NCBI RefSeq assembly: GCF_028868675.1
Contig: NZ_JAGWUA010000026.1
Span: forward strand, 1 to 34,286
Reading direction: 5' to 3'
Origin: Bradyrhizobium sp.
GTDB lineage: Bacteria > Pseudomonadota > Alphaproteobacteria > Rhizobiales > Xanthobacteraceae
DNA length: 34,286 bases
Shown: positions 8,575 to 15,975 of the stretch, piece by piece
Layout: each line of letters begins with the position of its first letter
Position numbering within the stretch: the stretch's first letter is position 1
Position numbers and translations under genes: made by a program
Notes under the pieces: generated by a model
Told to the model about the DNA's origin: nothing
The model's input: only the letters and a program-made list of their open reading frames with translations
The model's database searches: none

Positions 8575-8753
8575 TGTCCACTCGTGGCCCGAATGTAAAG
8601 TCCGAGCGGCATCATCAGTTATCGGTTGTCGGGAGTAGACCGGGAGTGGCTGAGGCCCGGCCAGACCGACGGTCGTGATCCACAGCAGACGTGGTTCGGA
8701 CGTGCTAGATTGAGCGCGGCAATCGATTGTCGGTTGGCATGGCGGGGGCTTGC

Positions 8754-9734
8754 ATGAGACGACGCGAATTCATCTCCGCGCTCGGCGGCGTAGCGGCGTG
8801 GCCATTGGCGGCGCGGGCGCAGCGGCTGACGAAGGTTCCCCGGATCGGCGTGCTCTGGCAGGGAGCGAGTGCCGAGACCCACCCTTACTACAGGCCGTTG
8901 CGAGATGGCTTCAAGGCTGCCGGTTATGCCGAGGGCAGCTTGATTTTCGAGGACCGGTTTTTCGACAAGAATTCCGAAAACGTGGACGTGTTGGCAAAGC
9001 AGCTCGTTGATTTGAATTGCGACGTGTTGATGGGGATAACGATCCCGCCGGCCTTCGCACTTCGGAGGGCAACAAGCACCATTCCCATTGTTTTCGTATT
9101 CAATCCGAATCCGGTGGGATCAGGTCTTGTGTCGAGCCTCAATCACCCCGGTGGAAATGTCACGGGGATTGCGCACGTCACGGCCTATCTTGCAGCGAAG
9201 CGCGTGGAACTGCTCAGGGATACCATTCCCGGATTGGCGAGCGTGGCAATGATCTACGACCCGAGCCCTGGCTTTCAATTCGCCACCCGCCCGGAGCTGG
9301 AGGATACCCGAACGGCGGCGAACCAGCTCGGGCTGTCATTCGAGTCATTCGAATGCGGCGGTCCGGAAGCCCTCGAAGAAGCCTTTTCAAGGGCGAGCAG
9401 GTCTGGCGCCGTGATACTTGGTGCCAGTGTCTGGCATGTCTTCAATCTGAAGCGAATTGCAGAACTGGCCATTGAACGAAAGCTGGCAGTGATCAGTCAG
9501 GCTGACGATTATCCTGAAGCAGGGCTCCTGATGTCTTACGGAGCCAATTGGAAAACCGTCGCGCGGGAAGCGGCATCATTGGTCAAGAAGATTCTCGAAG
9601 GCGAAAGGCCCGAAAACATTCCGGTTCAGGAGCCAACGACGTTTGACCTGGTATTCAACCTCAAAACGGCGCAGGCGCTCGGTCTGCAAGTCCCGCCAAT
9701 CATGCTGGCACGAGCGACGAGAGTCATCGACTGA
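8754..9734 (+). CDS. ABC-type substrate-binding protein (ABC_sub_bind/TrpX-like), Tat-exported
   Basis: The 326-residue protein starts MRRREFISALGG and continues through a hydrophobic stretch to ARAQ, a clear twin-arginine signal with a cut near residue 22. The mature part reads like the ABC_sub_bind (DUF534) family: PRIGVLWQG, a DGFKAAGYAEG segment, PIVFVFNPNPVGSGLV and SLNHPGGNVTG. These periplasmic proteins feed permeases. No permease or ATPase is adjacent, so it is an orphan, as is common in Bradyrhizobium where many copies exist. The ATG at 8754 is preferred to one at 8727 because GGGGG lies about six bases before it and the Tat motif then sits at the terminus. The ligand is unknown. Confidence 0.85.
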   Translation: MRRREFISALGGVAAWPLAARAQRLTKVPRIGVLWQGASAETHPYYRPLRDGFKAAGYAEGSLIFEDRFFDKNSENVDVLAKQLVDLNCDVLMGITIPPAFALRRATSTIPIVFVFNPNPVGSGLVSSLNHPGGNVTGIAHVTAYLAAKRVELLRDTIPGLASVAMIYDPSPGFQFATRPELEDTRTAANQLGLSFESFECGGPEALEEAFSRASRSGAVILGASVWHVFNLKRIAELAIERKLAVISQADDYPEAGLLMSYGANWKTVAREAASLVKKILEGERPENIPVQEPTTFDLVFNLKTAQALGLQVPPIMLARATRVID

Positions 9735-9749
9735 CGGTGAGTACGCGGC

Positions 9750-10715
9750 CTAGTACCCCCGTCCCCGGTCCACCACGTTCTCCAATTCGCCGCCCGCCTC
9801 GAACCGCGCGATCTGCGCCGCCACGTATTTTGAAATCTCGTCCGGGTCGGTGTCCGCCGCATTGTGCGGCGTCAGCACCACCTTTGGGTGGGTCCAGAAC
9901 GGACTGTCCGGCGGCAGCGGCTCCTGCACGAAGACGTCGAGCGAGACCGCGCCCAGCGTGCCGTCGCCGAGACAGGCGAGAATGTCAGCCTCGTTCTGCA
10001 AGGCGCCGCGGCCGGCGTTGATCAGCACGGGCGCGCCGAGCGGGCTGCCGCGATGGAGTTTTGAAAAGACGTCGCGATCGAGGATGCCGCGCGTGTCCGG
10101 CGTCGCCGGCAGCAGGCACACGAGGATGTCGGTCTGCCGCAAGAAGGCGTCCATGCCTTCCGCGCCGTGGAAGCAGGCGACGCCGTCGATGGTTCGTGGG
10201 CTGCGGCTCCAGCCGGCGACGCGGAAGCCGATCCGCCGCAGCGCTCCCGCCGCATCCGCGCCGAGCGTGCCCAGCCCCATGATCCCGACCGTGAGCGCGG
10301 CGGCCGGCCACTGGTGCTTCGGCGCCCAGACCTTCGCGGCTTGCGACTGTCGCAGATAGAGCTCCTGCCGGTGGTGCATCAGCACGTGCAGCACGACGTA
10401 TTCGGTCATGCGCGAGGTGAGATCGGGCACGGCGACGCGCACCAGCGGCACGTCGGGCAGGCTCTTGTCCGCCATCAGCGCGTCGACGCCGGCGCCGAGA
10501 TTGAAGATCACGCGCAGGTTCGGAAAGCCGCCGAGCTCGCCGGGAACCGGCTTCCACACCGCGGCATAGCGCACTTCTGCCGGGTCAAGGCTCGCATCCG
10601 GCATCAGCGCCACGCGCCGGTCGGCGCACACCGCGTCAAACCGCGCCTTCCAGCGCGCCGGCGACCAGTTTTCCGTGCCGCCGTGGATCAATAGCGCCAG
10701 TGCGCCCTTCGTCAT
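9750..10715 (-). CDS. ghrA: D-2-hydroxyacid dehydrogenase, glyoxylate/hydroxypyruvate reductase A-like
   Basis: The 321-residue protein has the NAD(P)-binding motif GIMGLGTLG and the three catalytic positions of the D-isomer hydroxyacid dehydrogenases: Arg in INAGRG, Glu in VFVQEPLP and His in LTPHNAA. The motif FWTHPKVVLTPH and a short N-terminal part without a full first lobe Gly motif resemble GhrA of enterobacteria. Expected reaction: NADPH-dependent reduction of glyoxylate to glycolate and hydroxypyruvate to glycerate in the cytoplasm. It converges on the substrate-binding protein gene with 15 bases between stops and diverges from the YCII/sigma operon. Exact substrate preference is not visible; the symbol is by similarity. 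Confidence 0.8.
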   Translation of the reverse strand: MTKGALALLIHGGTENWSPARWKARFDAVCADRRVALMPDASLDPAEVRYAAVWKPVPGELGGFPNLRVIFNLGAGVDALMADKSLPDVPLVRVAVPDLTSRMTEYVVLHVLMHHRQELYLRQSQAAKVWAPKHQWPAAALTVGIMGLGTLGADAAGALRRIGFRVAGWSRSPRTIDGVACFHGAEGMDAFLRQTDILVCLLPATPDTRGILDRDVFSKLHRGSPLGAPVLINAGRGALQNEADILACLGDGTLGAVSLDVFVQEPLPPDSPFWTHPKVVLTPHNAADTDPDEISKYVAAQIARFEAGGELENVVDRGRGY

Positions 10716-10790
10716 GCCTCATGCCCCCTTATGCCGCAGCCTCATTGCCATGATCCGTCGATAGTTTCCCGCAAAATATTTCCGCTTTGC

Positions 10791-10817
10791 TGTCGGGCCG
10801 AGGCATAGTGGCGCGTC
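10791..10817 (+). promoter_or_regulatory. candidate ECF42 sigma-dependent promoter
   Basis: TGTCGG at 10791-10796 is followed after 17 bases by CGTC at 10814-10817, about 28 bases before the YCII-family start codon. As I recall, ECF42-group promoters carry TGTCGA in the -35 region and a CGTC/CGAC-like -10, so this site would be the autoregulated promoter of the YCII-sigma pair. Confidence 0.5.
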
Positions 10818-10844
10818 TTCAATTGAGAACAGGACGTGCCGCCC

Positions 10845-11213
10845 ATGCTTTACGCCATCCTTTGCTACCACGATGAGGATTTTGTCGGTTCCTGGAGCAA
10901 GGAACAGGACGCGGCCGTGATGACGAAGCTCGCCGTGGTGCAGGAGAAGCTCGCGAGGGAGGGCCGGCTCGGCCCGGTGGCGCGGCTGCTGCCGACCACG
11001 GCGGCGGCGACGCTGCGCAAGGAAGACCCGCCGCTGGTGCTGGACGGGCCCTATGCCGAGACCAAGGAGCAGCTGCTCGGCTTCTACATCATCGACTGCA
11101 GGAATCTCGACGACGCACTCGACGTCGCGCGTGAGCTCGGGGCGGCCAATCCCGGCGGCGCCTACGAGATCCGTCCCGTCGGCATGTTCGCACCGGGAGG
11201 TCAATTGAAATGA
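10845..11213 (+). CDS. YCII/DGPF-family protein, ECF sigma partner
   Basis: The 122-residue protein belongs to the YCII-related (DGPF) family: MLYAILCYHDED at the start and LVLDGPYAETKEQLLGFYIID in the middle, the latter carrying the DGP.AETKE signature. The dimeric ferredoxin-like fold of the family has been linked to small-molecule chemistry but no reaction is established. Such genes are the standard neighbours of ECF42 sigma factors, and here the stop overlaps the sigma gene's start (ATGA). The ATG at 10845 was preferred to a GTG at 10836, because AGGAC at 10831-10835 is nine bases from the ATG but would touch the GTG. Confidence 0.85.
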   Translation: MLYAILCYHDEDFVGSWSKEQDAAVMTKLAVVQEKLAREGRLGPVARLLPTTAAATLRKEDPPLVLDGPYAETKEQLLGFYIIDCRNLDDALDVARELGAANPGGAYEIRPVGMFAPGGQLK

Positions 11214-12511
11214 GCGAGACCGACGCCGCCTGGATCGATGCCGCGCTGACCTCGGCGCGTCCGCAGGCGGTCGGCGCGCTCCTGCGCTATTTCCGTAACC
11301 TCGACACCGCGGAAGAGGCGTTCCAGAACGCGTGCCTGCGCGCGCTGAAGACCTGGCCGCAGAACGGGCCGCCGCGCGATGCCGCGGCCTGGCTGATCAT
11401 GGTCGGCCGCAACGTCGCGATCGACGAGGTGCGCCGCGCCCGCCGGCAGGCGCCGCTGCCGGAGGACGATCACGCGATCTCCGATCTCGACGACGCCGAG
11501 GGCGCGATCGCCGAGCGGCTCGACGGCTCGCACTACCGCGACGACATTTTGCGGCTGATGTTCATCTGCTGCCATCCGGAGCTGCCGGCGACGCAGCAGA
11601 TCGCGCTGGCGCTGCGCATCGTCTCCGGTCTCTCGGTGAAGCAGATCGCGCGCGCCTTCCTGGTTTCCGACGCCGCGATGGAGCAGCGCATCACCCGCGC
11701 CAAGGCGCGCATCGGCGAGGCGAACGTGCCGTTCGAGGCGCCCGGCGCGGTCGAGCGCGCCGAGCGGCTCGCCGCCGTCGCGGCGATGATCTACCTGATC
11801 TTCAACGAAGGCTATTCGGCCGGCGGCGATACCGCGGAGCTGCGCAAGCCGCTGTGCGAGGAGGCGATCCGGCTGGCGCGGCTCCTGCTGCGGCTGTTTC
11901 CGAGCGAGCCGGAGATCATGGGGCTGACCGCGCTCCTGCTGCTGCAGCATGCGCGAAGCCGCGCGCGCTTTGCCGCCGACGGCTCGCTGATCCTGCTCGA
12001 GGACCAGGACCGCACGCTGTGGAGTCCTCCGATGATCGCCGAAGGGCTCGCGCTGATCGACAAGGCGATGCGCCACCACAGGAGCGGGCCCTACCAGATC
12101 CAGGCCGCGATCGCCGCGCTGCACGCCCGCGCCGCGCGGCCCGAGGACACCGACTGGGCGCAGATCGACCTGCTCTATGGCGCGCTGGAGGTGGTGCAGC
12201 CGTCGCCCGTGGTGACGCTCAACCACGCCGTCGCGGTCTCCAAGGTGCGGGGCGCGGAAGCAGCGCTTGCGATGATCGAGCCGCTCGCGCCGAGACTTGC
12301 CAACTACTTCCACTTCCACGGCGTGCGCGGCGCCTTCCTGATGCAGCTCGGCCGCAATGACGAGGCGAGAGCGGCCTTTGACCGCGCCATCGCGCTCGCC
12401 AACACCTCCGCCGAGGCCGCCCATATCCGCATGCATCTCGACCGCCTGATCCGCGACAGTCAGACGAAGGGAGCCAAGGAGGGGATCAAGGAAGGCACCA
12501 AGGCGAAGTAG
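11210..12511 (+). CDS. ECF42-type RNA polymerase sigma factor with C-terminal extension
   Basis: The 433-residue protein has sigma region 2 at the N-terminus (AEEAFQNACLRALKTW, then AWLIMVGRNVAIDEVRR) and region 4 near residues 125-165 (QIALALRIVSGLSVKQIARAFLVSDAAMEQR). About 260 further residues follow (IYLIFNEGYSAGG, then LLLQHARSRAR and LNHAVAVSK), the DUF6596/TPR-like extension that defines the ECF42 group; ordinary ECF factors stop near 180 residues. No anti-sigma gene is present. Control in this group is thought to act through the extension. The gene is coupled to the YCII gene upstream, and a VOC protein gene follows 183 bases later. It ends in a Lys-rich tail. The stimulus is unknown. 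Confidence 0.88.
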   Translation: MSETDAAWIDAALTSARPQAVGALLRYFRNLDTAEEAFQNACLRALKTWPQNGPPRDAAAWLIMVGRNVAIDEVRRARRQAPLPEDDHAISDLDDAEGAIAERLDGSHYRDDILRLMFICCHPELPATQQIALALRIVSGLSVKQIARAFLVSDAAMEQRITRAKARIGEANVPFEAPGAVERAERLAAVAAMIYLIFNEGYSAGGDTAELRKPLCEEAIRLARLLLRLFPSEPEIMGLTALLLLQHARSRARFAADGSLILLEDQDRTLWSPPMIAEGLALIDKAMRHHRSGPYQIQAAIAALHARAARPEDTDWAQIDLLYGALEVVQPSPVVTLNHAVAVSKVRGAEAALAMIEPLAPRLANYFHFHGVRGAFLMQLGRNDEARAAFDRAIALANTSAEAAHIRMHLDRLIRDSQTKGAKEGIKEGTKAK

Positions 12512-12694
12512 GGGGCCCTCCGCCATGGGAACACATACAAGGTCTGGTGTCAGGCTCGGCGAGCCGAACCCAAGATGTACTGTGCATGGGGTTGTTCCGC
12601 AGATTTCGAGCGCCGAGTTCACAATGACGCCGCAGGTGCCCGCCAATCTGAAGGCGCTCACCGAGAGCTGGAATCCGGCAAGGGAGACGATGTC

Positions 12695-13105
12695 ATGCTC
12701 AACGCCTATGTGTTCTTCGACGGCCAGTGCGAGGCGGCGTTCAAATATTACGAGAAGGAGCTCGGCGGAAAGATCGAGGCGCTGATGCGCAACAAGGATG
12801 CGCCACCCGGCATGCCCTATCCGCCCGAGCGCAAGGAGATGATCATGCACGGCCGCATGGTGATCGACGGCCAGGTGCTGATGGCTTCCGACGTGCCGCC
12901 CGAGCATTTTCAGAAGCCGCAGGGCTTTTCCGTTTCGCTGCAGGTCGCCGACCTCGGCGAGGCCGAGCGCAAGTTCAAGGCGCTGTCGAAGGGCGGCAAC
13001 GTCAGCATGCCGTTTGCGAAGACCTTTTGGGCCAAGGGGTTTGGCAGCTGCACCGACCAGTTCGGCATTCCCTGGATGGTGAACTGCCCGGCCGAGGGCA
13101 TGTAG
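12695..13105 (+). CDS. PhnB-like VOC (glyoxalase-fold) protein
   Basis: The 136-residue product begins MLNAYVFFDGQCEAAFKYYE, matching the start of PhnB/DUF1428-like members of the vicinal-oxygen-chelate superfamily, and ends with GSCTDQFGIPWMVNC, the usual last strand (D.FG..W.VN). These proteins form dimers with a metal or ligand pocket, but the reaction is seldom known and the phn name is historical. AGGGAG lies eight bases before the ATG at 12695. It follows the sigma gene on the same strand; PhnB-like genes are common in the neighbourhood of ECF42 loci, so it may belong to the regulon. The 183-base gap holds no other gene I can support. Confidence 0.8.
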   Translation: MLNAYVFFDGQCEAAFKYYEKELGGKIEALMRNKDAPPGMPYPPERKEMIMHGRMVIDGQVLMASDVPPEHFQKPQGFSVSLQVADLGEAERKFKALSKGGNVSMPFAKTFWAKGFGSCTDQFGIPWMVNCPAEGM

Positions 13106-13106
13106 G

Positions 13107-13544
13107 CTAGCGGCAGCGCGGGTAGATCGCGGCGAGCTCGCGGCCGCGCAGCACCAGGAGTCGCGACGTCAGGCCGCCGCGGCTCGCGATCCAGTTGCGC
13201 ACCGCGCCCGGATAGGCTTGCAGCACGAGCTCGGTGGCTTCCGGCTCGGCATAGGAGCGGCCGCGCCGGTCGACCGAGCGCGCGGCATGGAAGCCGAGCG
13301 CCGCGCGCCTGGTGACGCAGATGCGATTGCCCGGCACCATGCTCAGCACCAGCGTGCAGGCGGACAGGCAGGGCCCGTCGATCACCACCCGCTCGCCGGA
13401 CTCGCGCACCTTCTCGAACAGGTCGAGGAACGGCCCGACCTGTCCGCCGGGACTTTGCAGGATGCGGATTTCGGCGGAGGCGGGCAGGGCGGCGAGCAGG
13501 GTGAAGGTGAGCGTCGCGGTCTTGATGAGGGCAGCGTGTCGCAT
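13107..13544 (-). CDS. periplasmic ClpP-fold-like hypothetical protein
   Basis: The 145-residue protein starts with a Sec signal peptide (MRHAALIKTATLTFTLLAALPASA, cut near residue 24). The mature part has IRILQSPGGQVGPFLDLFE, then VIDGPCLSACTLVLSMVP and RAALGFHAAR. The GPCxSACTLVL segment resembles the nucleophile turn of secreted ClpP/crotonase-fold proteins (COG3904-like), where Ser of CLSAC would be the candidate active residue. Proteolysis is not shown and the catalytic His/Asp cannot be assigned with confidence. GGAG lies six bases before the ATG at 13544, favouring it over a GTG at 13556. The stop is two bases from the stop of the convergent VOC gene, and the gene lies 9 bases after the SDR gene, likely co-transcribed. 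Confidence 0.7.
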   Translation of the reverse strand: MRHAALIKTATLTFTLLAALPASAEIRILQSPGGQVGPFLDLFEKVRESGERVVIDGPCLSACTLVLSMVPGNRICVTRRAALGFHAARSVDRRGRSYAEPEATELVLQAYPGAVRNWIASRGGLTSRLLVLRGRELAAIYPRCR

Positions 13545-13565
13545 GAGACGCTCCACAGGTTCTGC

Positions 13566-14354
13566 CTATCCGTTCCGCCGCGCCCCCCGCAGCGTCGGCA
13601 GGCCGATGCCGGCCGCATCGAAGCCGCCATCGACGGCCAAAATTTGGCCGGTGATGTAACTCGATCGGTCCGAGCACAAGAAGAAGACCGCTTCCGCCAG
13701 TTCCTCCTCGAGCCCATAGCGGTTGAGCGGGATGGCGTCGTGATAGTCGGCGCGGATCTCGGCCGTGTGCACCTGTTTCGCCATCGCGGTGTCGACCGGC
13801 CCCGGCGCGACCGCGTTGACGCGGATGTTGAGCTGCGCCAGTTCCACCGCGAGCTGCTTGGTCAGATGCGCAAGCCCGGCCTTGCTGGTGCCGTAGGCCG
13901 AGCGCAGCGTCGAGGCGCGCACCGCCGAGATCGAGGTGATGTTGACGATGGCGCCGCCGCCCTGCTCGCGCATCAGTGGCACCGCGGCCTTGGTGCAGAG
14001 GAAGGGGCCGGTGAGGTTGACCTCCAGCACGCGGGCCCAGTCGGAATCCGAGGTCTCCATCAGCGGCGCGAACACCGCGATCCCGGCATTGTTGACCAGC
14101 GCGTCGAGCCGGCCGAAGCGGCTCGCGATCGCGGCCATTGCAGTTCCCACCGCGGCTGCGTCGGAAACGTCGCAGGTGATCGCCAGCGTGCTATCGGGAT
14201 TGTTCAGCGCCGCTGCCGCGCTCGCCTGCAGATCTCCCTCGATGTCGAGCAGCGCCACGCGCCAGCCCTCCGCGAGGAACTTCTTGGCCGTCGCCAGCCC
14301 GATGCCGCGCGCGGCTCCGGTGACGAGGGCGACTTTGGCGGGAGAGGAGATCAT
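13566..14354 (-). CDS. short-chain dehydrogenase/reductase (classical SDR)
   Basis: The 262-residue enzyme has the classical SDR set: nucleotide motif TGAARGIG at 12-19, DALVNNAG, catalytic Ser in NITSISAV and the Tyr-Lys pair in SAYGTSKAG, followed by RVNAVAPGPVDT and the C-terminal SSYITGQILAVDGG. The acidic end of the second strand (LLDIEGD) suggests NAD(H) preference. The substrate is not predictable. The start at 14354 has AGGA eight bases ahead and was preferred to the upstream in-frame start at 14384. It probably forms a two-gene unit with the downstream secreted ClpP-like gene. Direct repeats in its upstream region are listed separately. Confidence 0.88.
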   Translation of the reverse strand: MISSPAKVALVTGAARGIGLATAKKFLAEGWRVALLDIEGDLQASAAAALNNPDSTLAITCDVSDAAAVGTAMAAIASRFGRLDALVNNAGIAVFAPLMETSDSDWARVLEVNLTGPFLCTKAAVPLMREQGGGAIVNITSISAVRASTLRSAYGTSKAGLAHLTKQLAVELAQLNIRVNAVAPGPVDTAMAKQVHTAEIRADYHDAIPLNRYGLEEELAEAVFFLCSDRSSYITGQILAVDGGFDAAGIGLPTLRGARRNG

Positions 14355-14686
14355 GACGCGGTCCTTTGCTCGGGCCTGCGGCATGACAGTTTAGTTGGTC
14401 CCGTGCAAGGATCACACTAAGGATCACAATGGGGGACCGACGTATCTGAGGCGGCTTATGTCGGATTGTCCCTGCTCGGGGAATTCAAGCGTCGGCGTGA
14501 CGTGGCCGATGAGATCGCGGCGTGGCCCAATCAGCACGGCATGTTCGCGCGCCGGCAGGCGAGCCATCGGGTCCCGGCCTCGGAAATTATTTTCGCCCGC
14601 CTGTCGGTATTGCAAGACCTGCTTCGTCCTGTTGATGAGTGCGGGACATCGTCACGAGATCAATTCAAAAACGGAGAGCAGTACCC
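14355..14686. other. intergenic stretch between SDR and YCII genes
   Basis: About 330 bases that must hold divergent promoters. Short open frames occur in several frames but none has a recognisable domain. The only structure seen is a 10-base direct repeat flanked by a short inverted repeat at 14397-14438. Confidence 0.4.
14397..14438. repeat. direct repeat within short inverted repeat upstream of SDR gene
   Basis: AAGGATCACA occurs at 14407-14416 and again at 14419-14428, a 12-base period close to one helical turn. GGTCCC at 14397-14402 and GGGACC at 14433-14438 flank the pair. The position, 43 bases upstream of the SDR start, would suit a regulator binding site. No regulator is identified. 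Confidence 0.35.
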
Positions 14687-15052
14687 ATGAGCAGCAACGA
14701 CACCTTCCTCGCCGTCTTTCTCGGTAGCAAGACCAGTCCCAAGATGGCAGCCTGGAACGCGCTGCCGGAGGCCGAGCGGAAGTCCAGGGAACAGCAGGGA
14801 ATGGCGGCCTGGCACGCCTGGGTCGAAAAGCACCAGGGCGCGATCGTCGCCATGGGCGGTCCGCTCGGCAAGACCAAGAAGATCGACGCGGCCGGCATCG
14901 CCGATATCGCCAACGAGATGGGCGCCTTCACCGTGGTGCGCGCCGCCTCGCACGAGGCCGCCGCAAAGATGTTCGAGAACCACCCGCATTTTGCGATCTT
15001 CCCCGGCGAGAAGGTCGAGGTGATGCCGGTGCTGCCGATCCCGGGCGGCTAA
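14687..15052 (+). CDS. YCII-like domain protein
   Basis: The 121-residue protein has an alpha/beta ferredoxin-like pattern with MAAWHAWVEKHQGAIVAMGGPLG in the first half and AGIADIANEMGAFTVVRAASHEAAAKMFENHPHF in the second, ending EVMPVLPI. This layout fits the broad YCII/EthD-like superfamily; the DGP signature of the sigma-linked member at 10845 is absent. GGAGAG lies about ten bases before the ATG at 14687. It stands alone, with 75 bases to the TetR gene downstream. No reaction can be assigned. Confidence 0.75.
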   Translation: MSSNDTFLAVFLGSKTSPKMAAWNALPEAERKSREQQGMAAWHAWVEKHQGAIVAMGGPLGKTKKIDAAGIADIANEMGAFTVVRAASHEAAAKMFENHPHFAIFPGEKVEVMPVLPIPGG

Positions 15053-15107
15053 TGCTCGGAATTGACGGAGCCGGTTAACCACGCCCGCTAGTGACCTTCG
15101 CGCGCGG

Positions 15108-15132
15108 CTCATGTAAAAACCTTTCACATGAG
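15108..15132. promoter_or_regulatory. operator overlapping the TetR start codon
   Basis: CTCATGT (15108-15114) and ACATGAG (15126-15132) are perfect inverted arms. The inner 19 bases, ATGTAAA-AACCT-TTCACAT at 15111-15129, match the half-sites and length of the operator at 15924-15942 ahead of the DUF2852 gene. The TetR start codon (15128) is inside the right arm. A weak GTGACC/TAAAAA pair (15091-15096, 15114-15119, 17 apart) would start transcription at or next to the ATG. Confidence 0.6.
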
Positions 15133-15856
15133 CTGGCGCAAGGAAAGCCGCCGCGCCGAGCGCGGCTATCACCACGGCAATCTGAAGGAGGCGCTGCTGC
15201 AGGCGGCGCTGGGGCTGATCGCCGAGAAGGGCGCGGCCGGTTTCACCTTTGCCGACGCCGCGCGCATGGCCGGCGTCAGCCCGGCGGCTCCCTACCGGCA
15301 TTTCCGCGACCGCGACGAACTGCTGTCCTCGATCGCGCAGCGCGGCTTCGAGCAGTTCGAGGCGCGCCTGACGGCGGCCTGGGACGACGGCCGCCCCGAC
15401 ACCGTCACCGCCTTCGAGCGCGTTGGCCGCGCCTACCTGACCTTCGCCCGCGAGGAGCCCGCCTTCTATTCGGCAATGTTCGAATCGGGCCTGCCGGCGG
15501 ACGCCAATCCAGCGCTGATGGCGGCGAGCGAACGCGCCTTCAGCATCATCCGCGCCGCCGCCGAGCGGCTCGCAGCACTGGCGCCGCCGGGCACGCCGCG
15601 TCCGCCGGCGATGATGATGGCGCTGCACATCTGGTCGATGTCGCATGGCGTCGCCTCGCTGTTTGCCCGCGGCGATGCCGCGCGCCGCAAATTGCCGATG
15701 TCGCCGGACGAACTCTTGGAAGCCGAGGTGCTGATCTATCTGCGCGGGCTCGGCTTCCCGACCGACCGCCGGCCGTCGGCGGCGAAATCCGCCGAGCCGC
15801 CGCCGGTGCCGCCGGAGTCCGGTCCTCCTGCCGGTCCCTGGGGCAAGCCGAAATAA
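15128..15856 (+). CDS. TetR/AcrR family regulator with WHG-type C-terminal domain
   Basis: The 242-residue protein begins MSWRKESRRAERGYHHGNLK; the GYHHGNL motif and the helix-turn-helix around FTFADAARMAGVSPAAPYRHFRDRDELL are hallmarks of the TetR subgroup with a WHG C-terminal domain, and HIWSMSHGVASLFA is the corresponding W.HG segment. The tail after residue 215 is Pro/Gly-rich. No ribosome-binding sequence precedes the ATG and no other in-frame start lies near, so translation may be leaderless. The start codon lies within one operator; the second copy of that operator precedes the DUF2852 gene 120 bases downstream of this gene, so the regulator likely represses both. Confidence 0.88.
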   Translation: MSWRKESRRAERGYHHGNLKEALLQAALGLIAEKGAAGFTFADAARMAGVSPAAPYRHFRDRDELLSSIAQRGFEQFEARLTAAWDDGRPDTVTAFERVGRAYLTFAREEPAFYSAMFESGLPADANPALMAASERAFSIIRAAAERLAALAPPGTPRPPAMMMALHIWSMSHGVASLFARGDAARRKLPMSPDELLEAEVLIYLRGLGFPTDRRPSAAKSAEPPPVPPESGPPAGPWGKPK

Positions 15857-15896
15857 AGTTGCGCAAATAATTTGGCGGGCCGCCTGCGTCGCCAGC

Positions 15897-15928
15897 TTGA
15901 CAAAAACGCGGGATGGTTTAGCTATGTA
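15897..15928 (+). promoter_or_regulatory. candidate promoter of the DUF2852 gene
   Basis: A consensus -35 TTGACA at 15897-15902 is followed by a TA-rich zone (TTTAGCTATGTA, 15917-15928) that must contain the -10; GCTATG at 18 bases spacing or TATGTA at 20 are possible. The operator at 15924-15942 overlaps this zone, fitting repression by occlusion. Confidence 0.45.
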
Positions 15929-15942
15929 AATGTTATTTACAT
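15924..15942. promoter_or_regulatory. second copy of the 19-bp TetR operator
   Basis: ATGTAAAT-GTT-ATTTACAT is an 8-base perfect inverted repeat with a 3-base spacer. Seven bases of each half-site agree with the site at 15111-15129 apart from one position. It lies 33 bases before the DUF2852 start codon. Confidence 0.65.
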
Positions 15943-15975
15943 TCACAACGGCGTGAGCCGTGATGGAGAAGGGAA

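Noticed and set aside
11201..12907. Long minus-strand open frame opposite the sigma factor
   Set aside because: It is the shadow of the conserved ECF42 gene and contains no known motif.
13218..14420. Plus-strand 400-codon frame over the ClpP-like and SDR genes
   Set aside because: The opposite strand has a signal peptide and complete SDR motifs; this frame is Arg/Gly-rich without domains.
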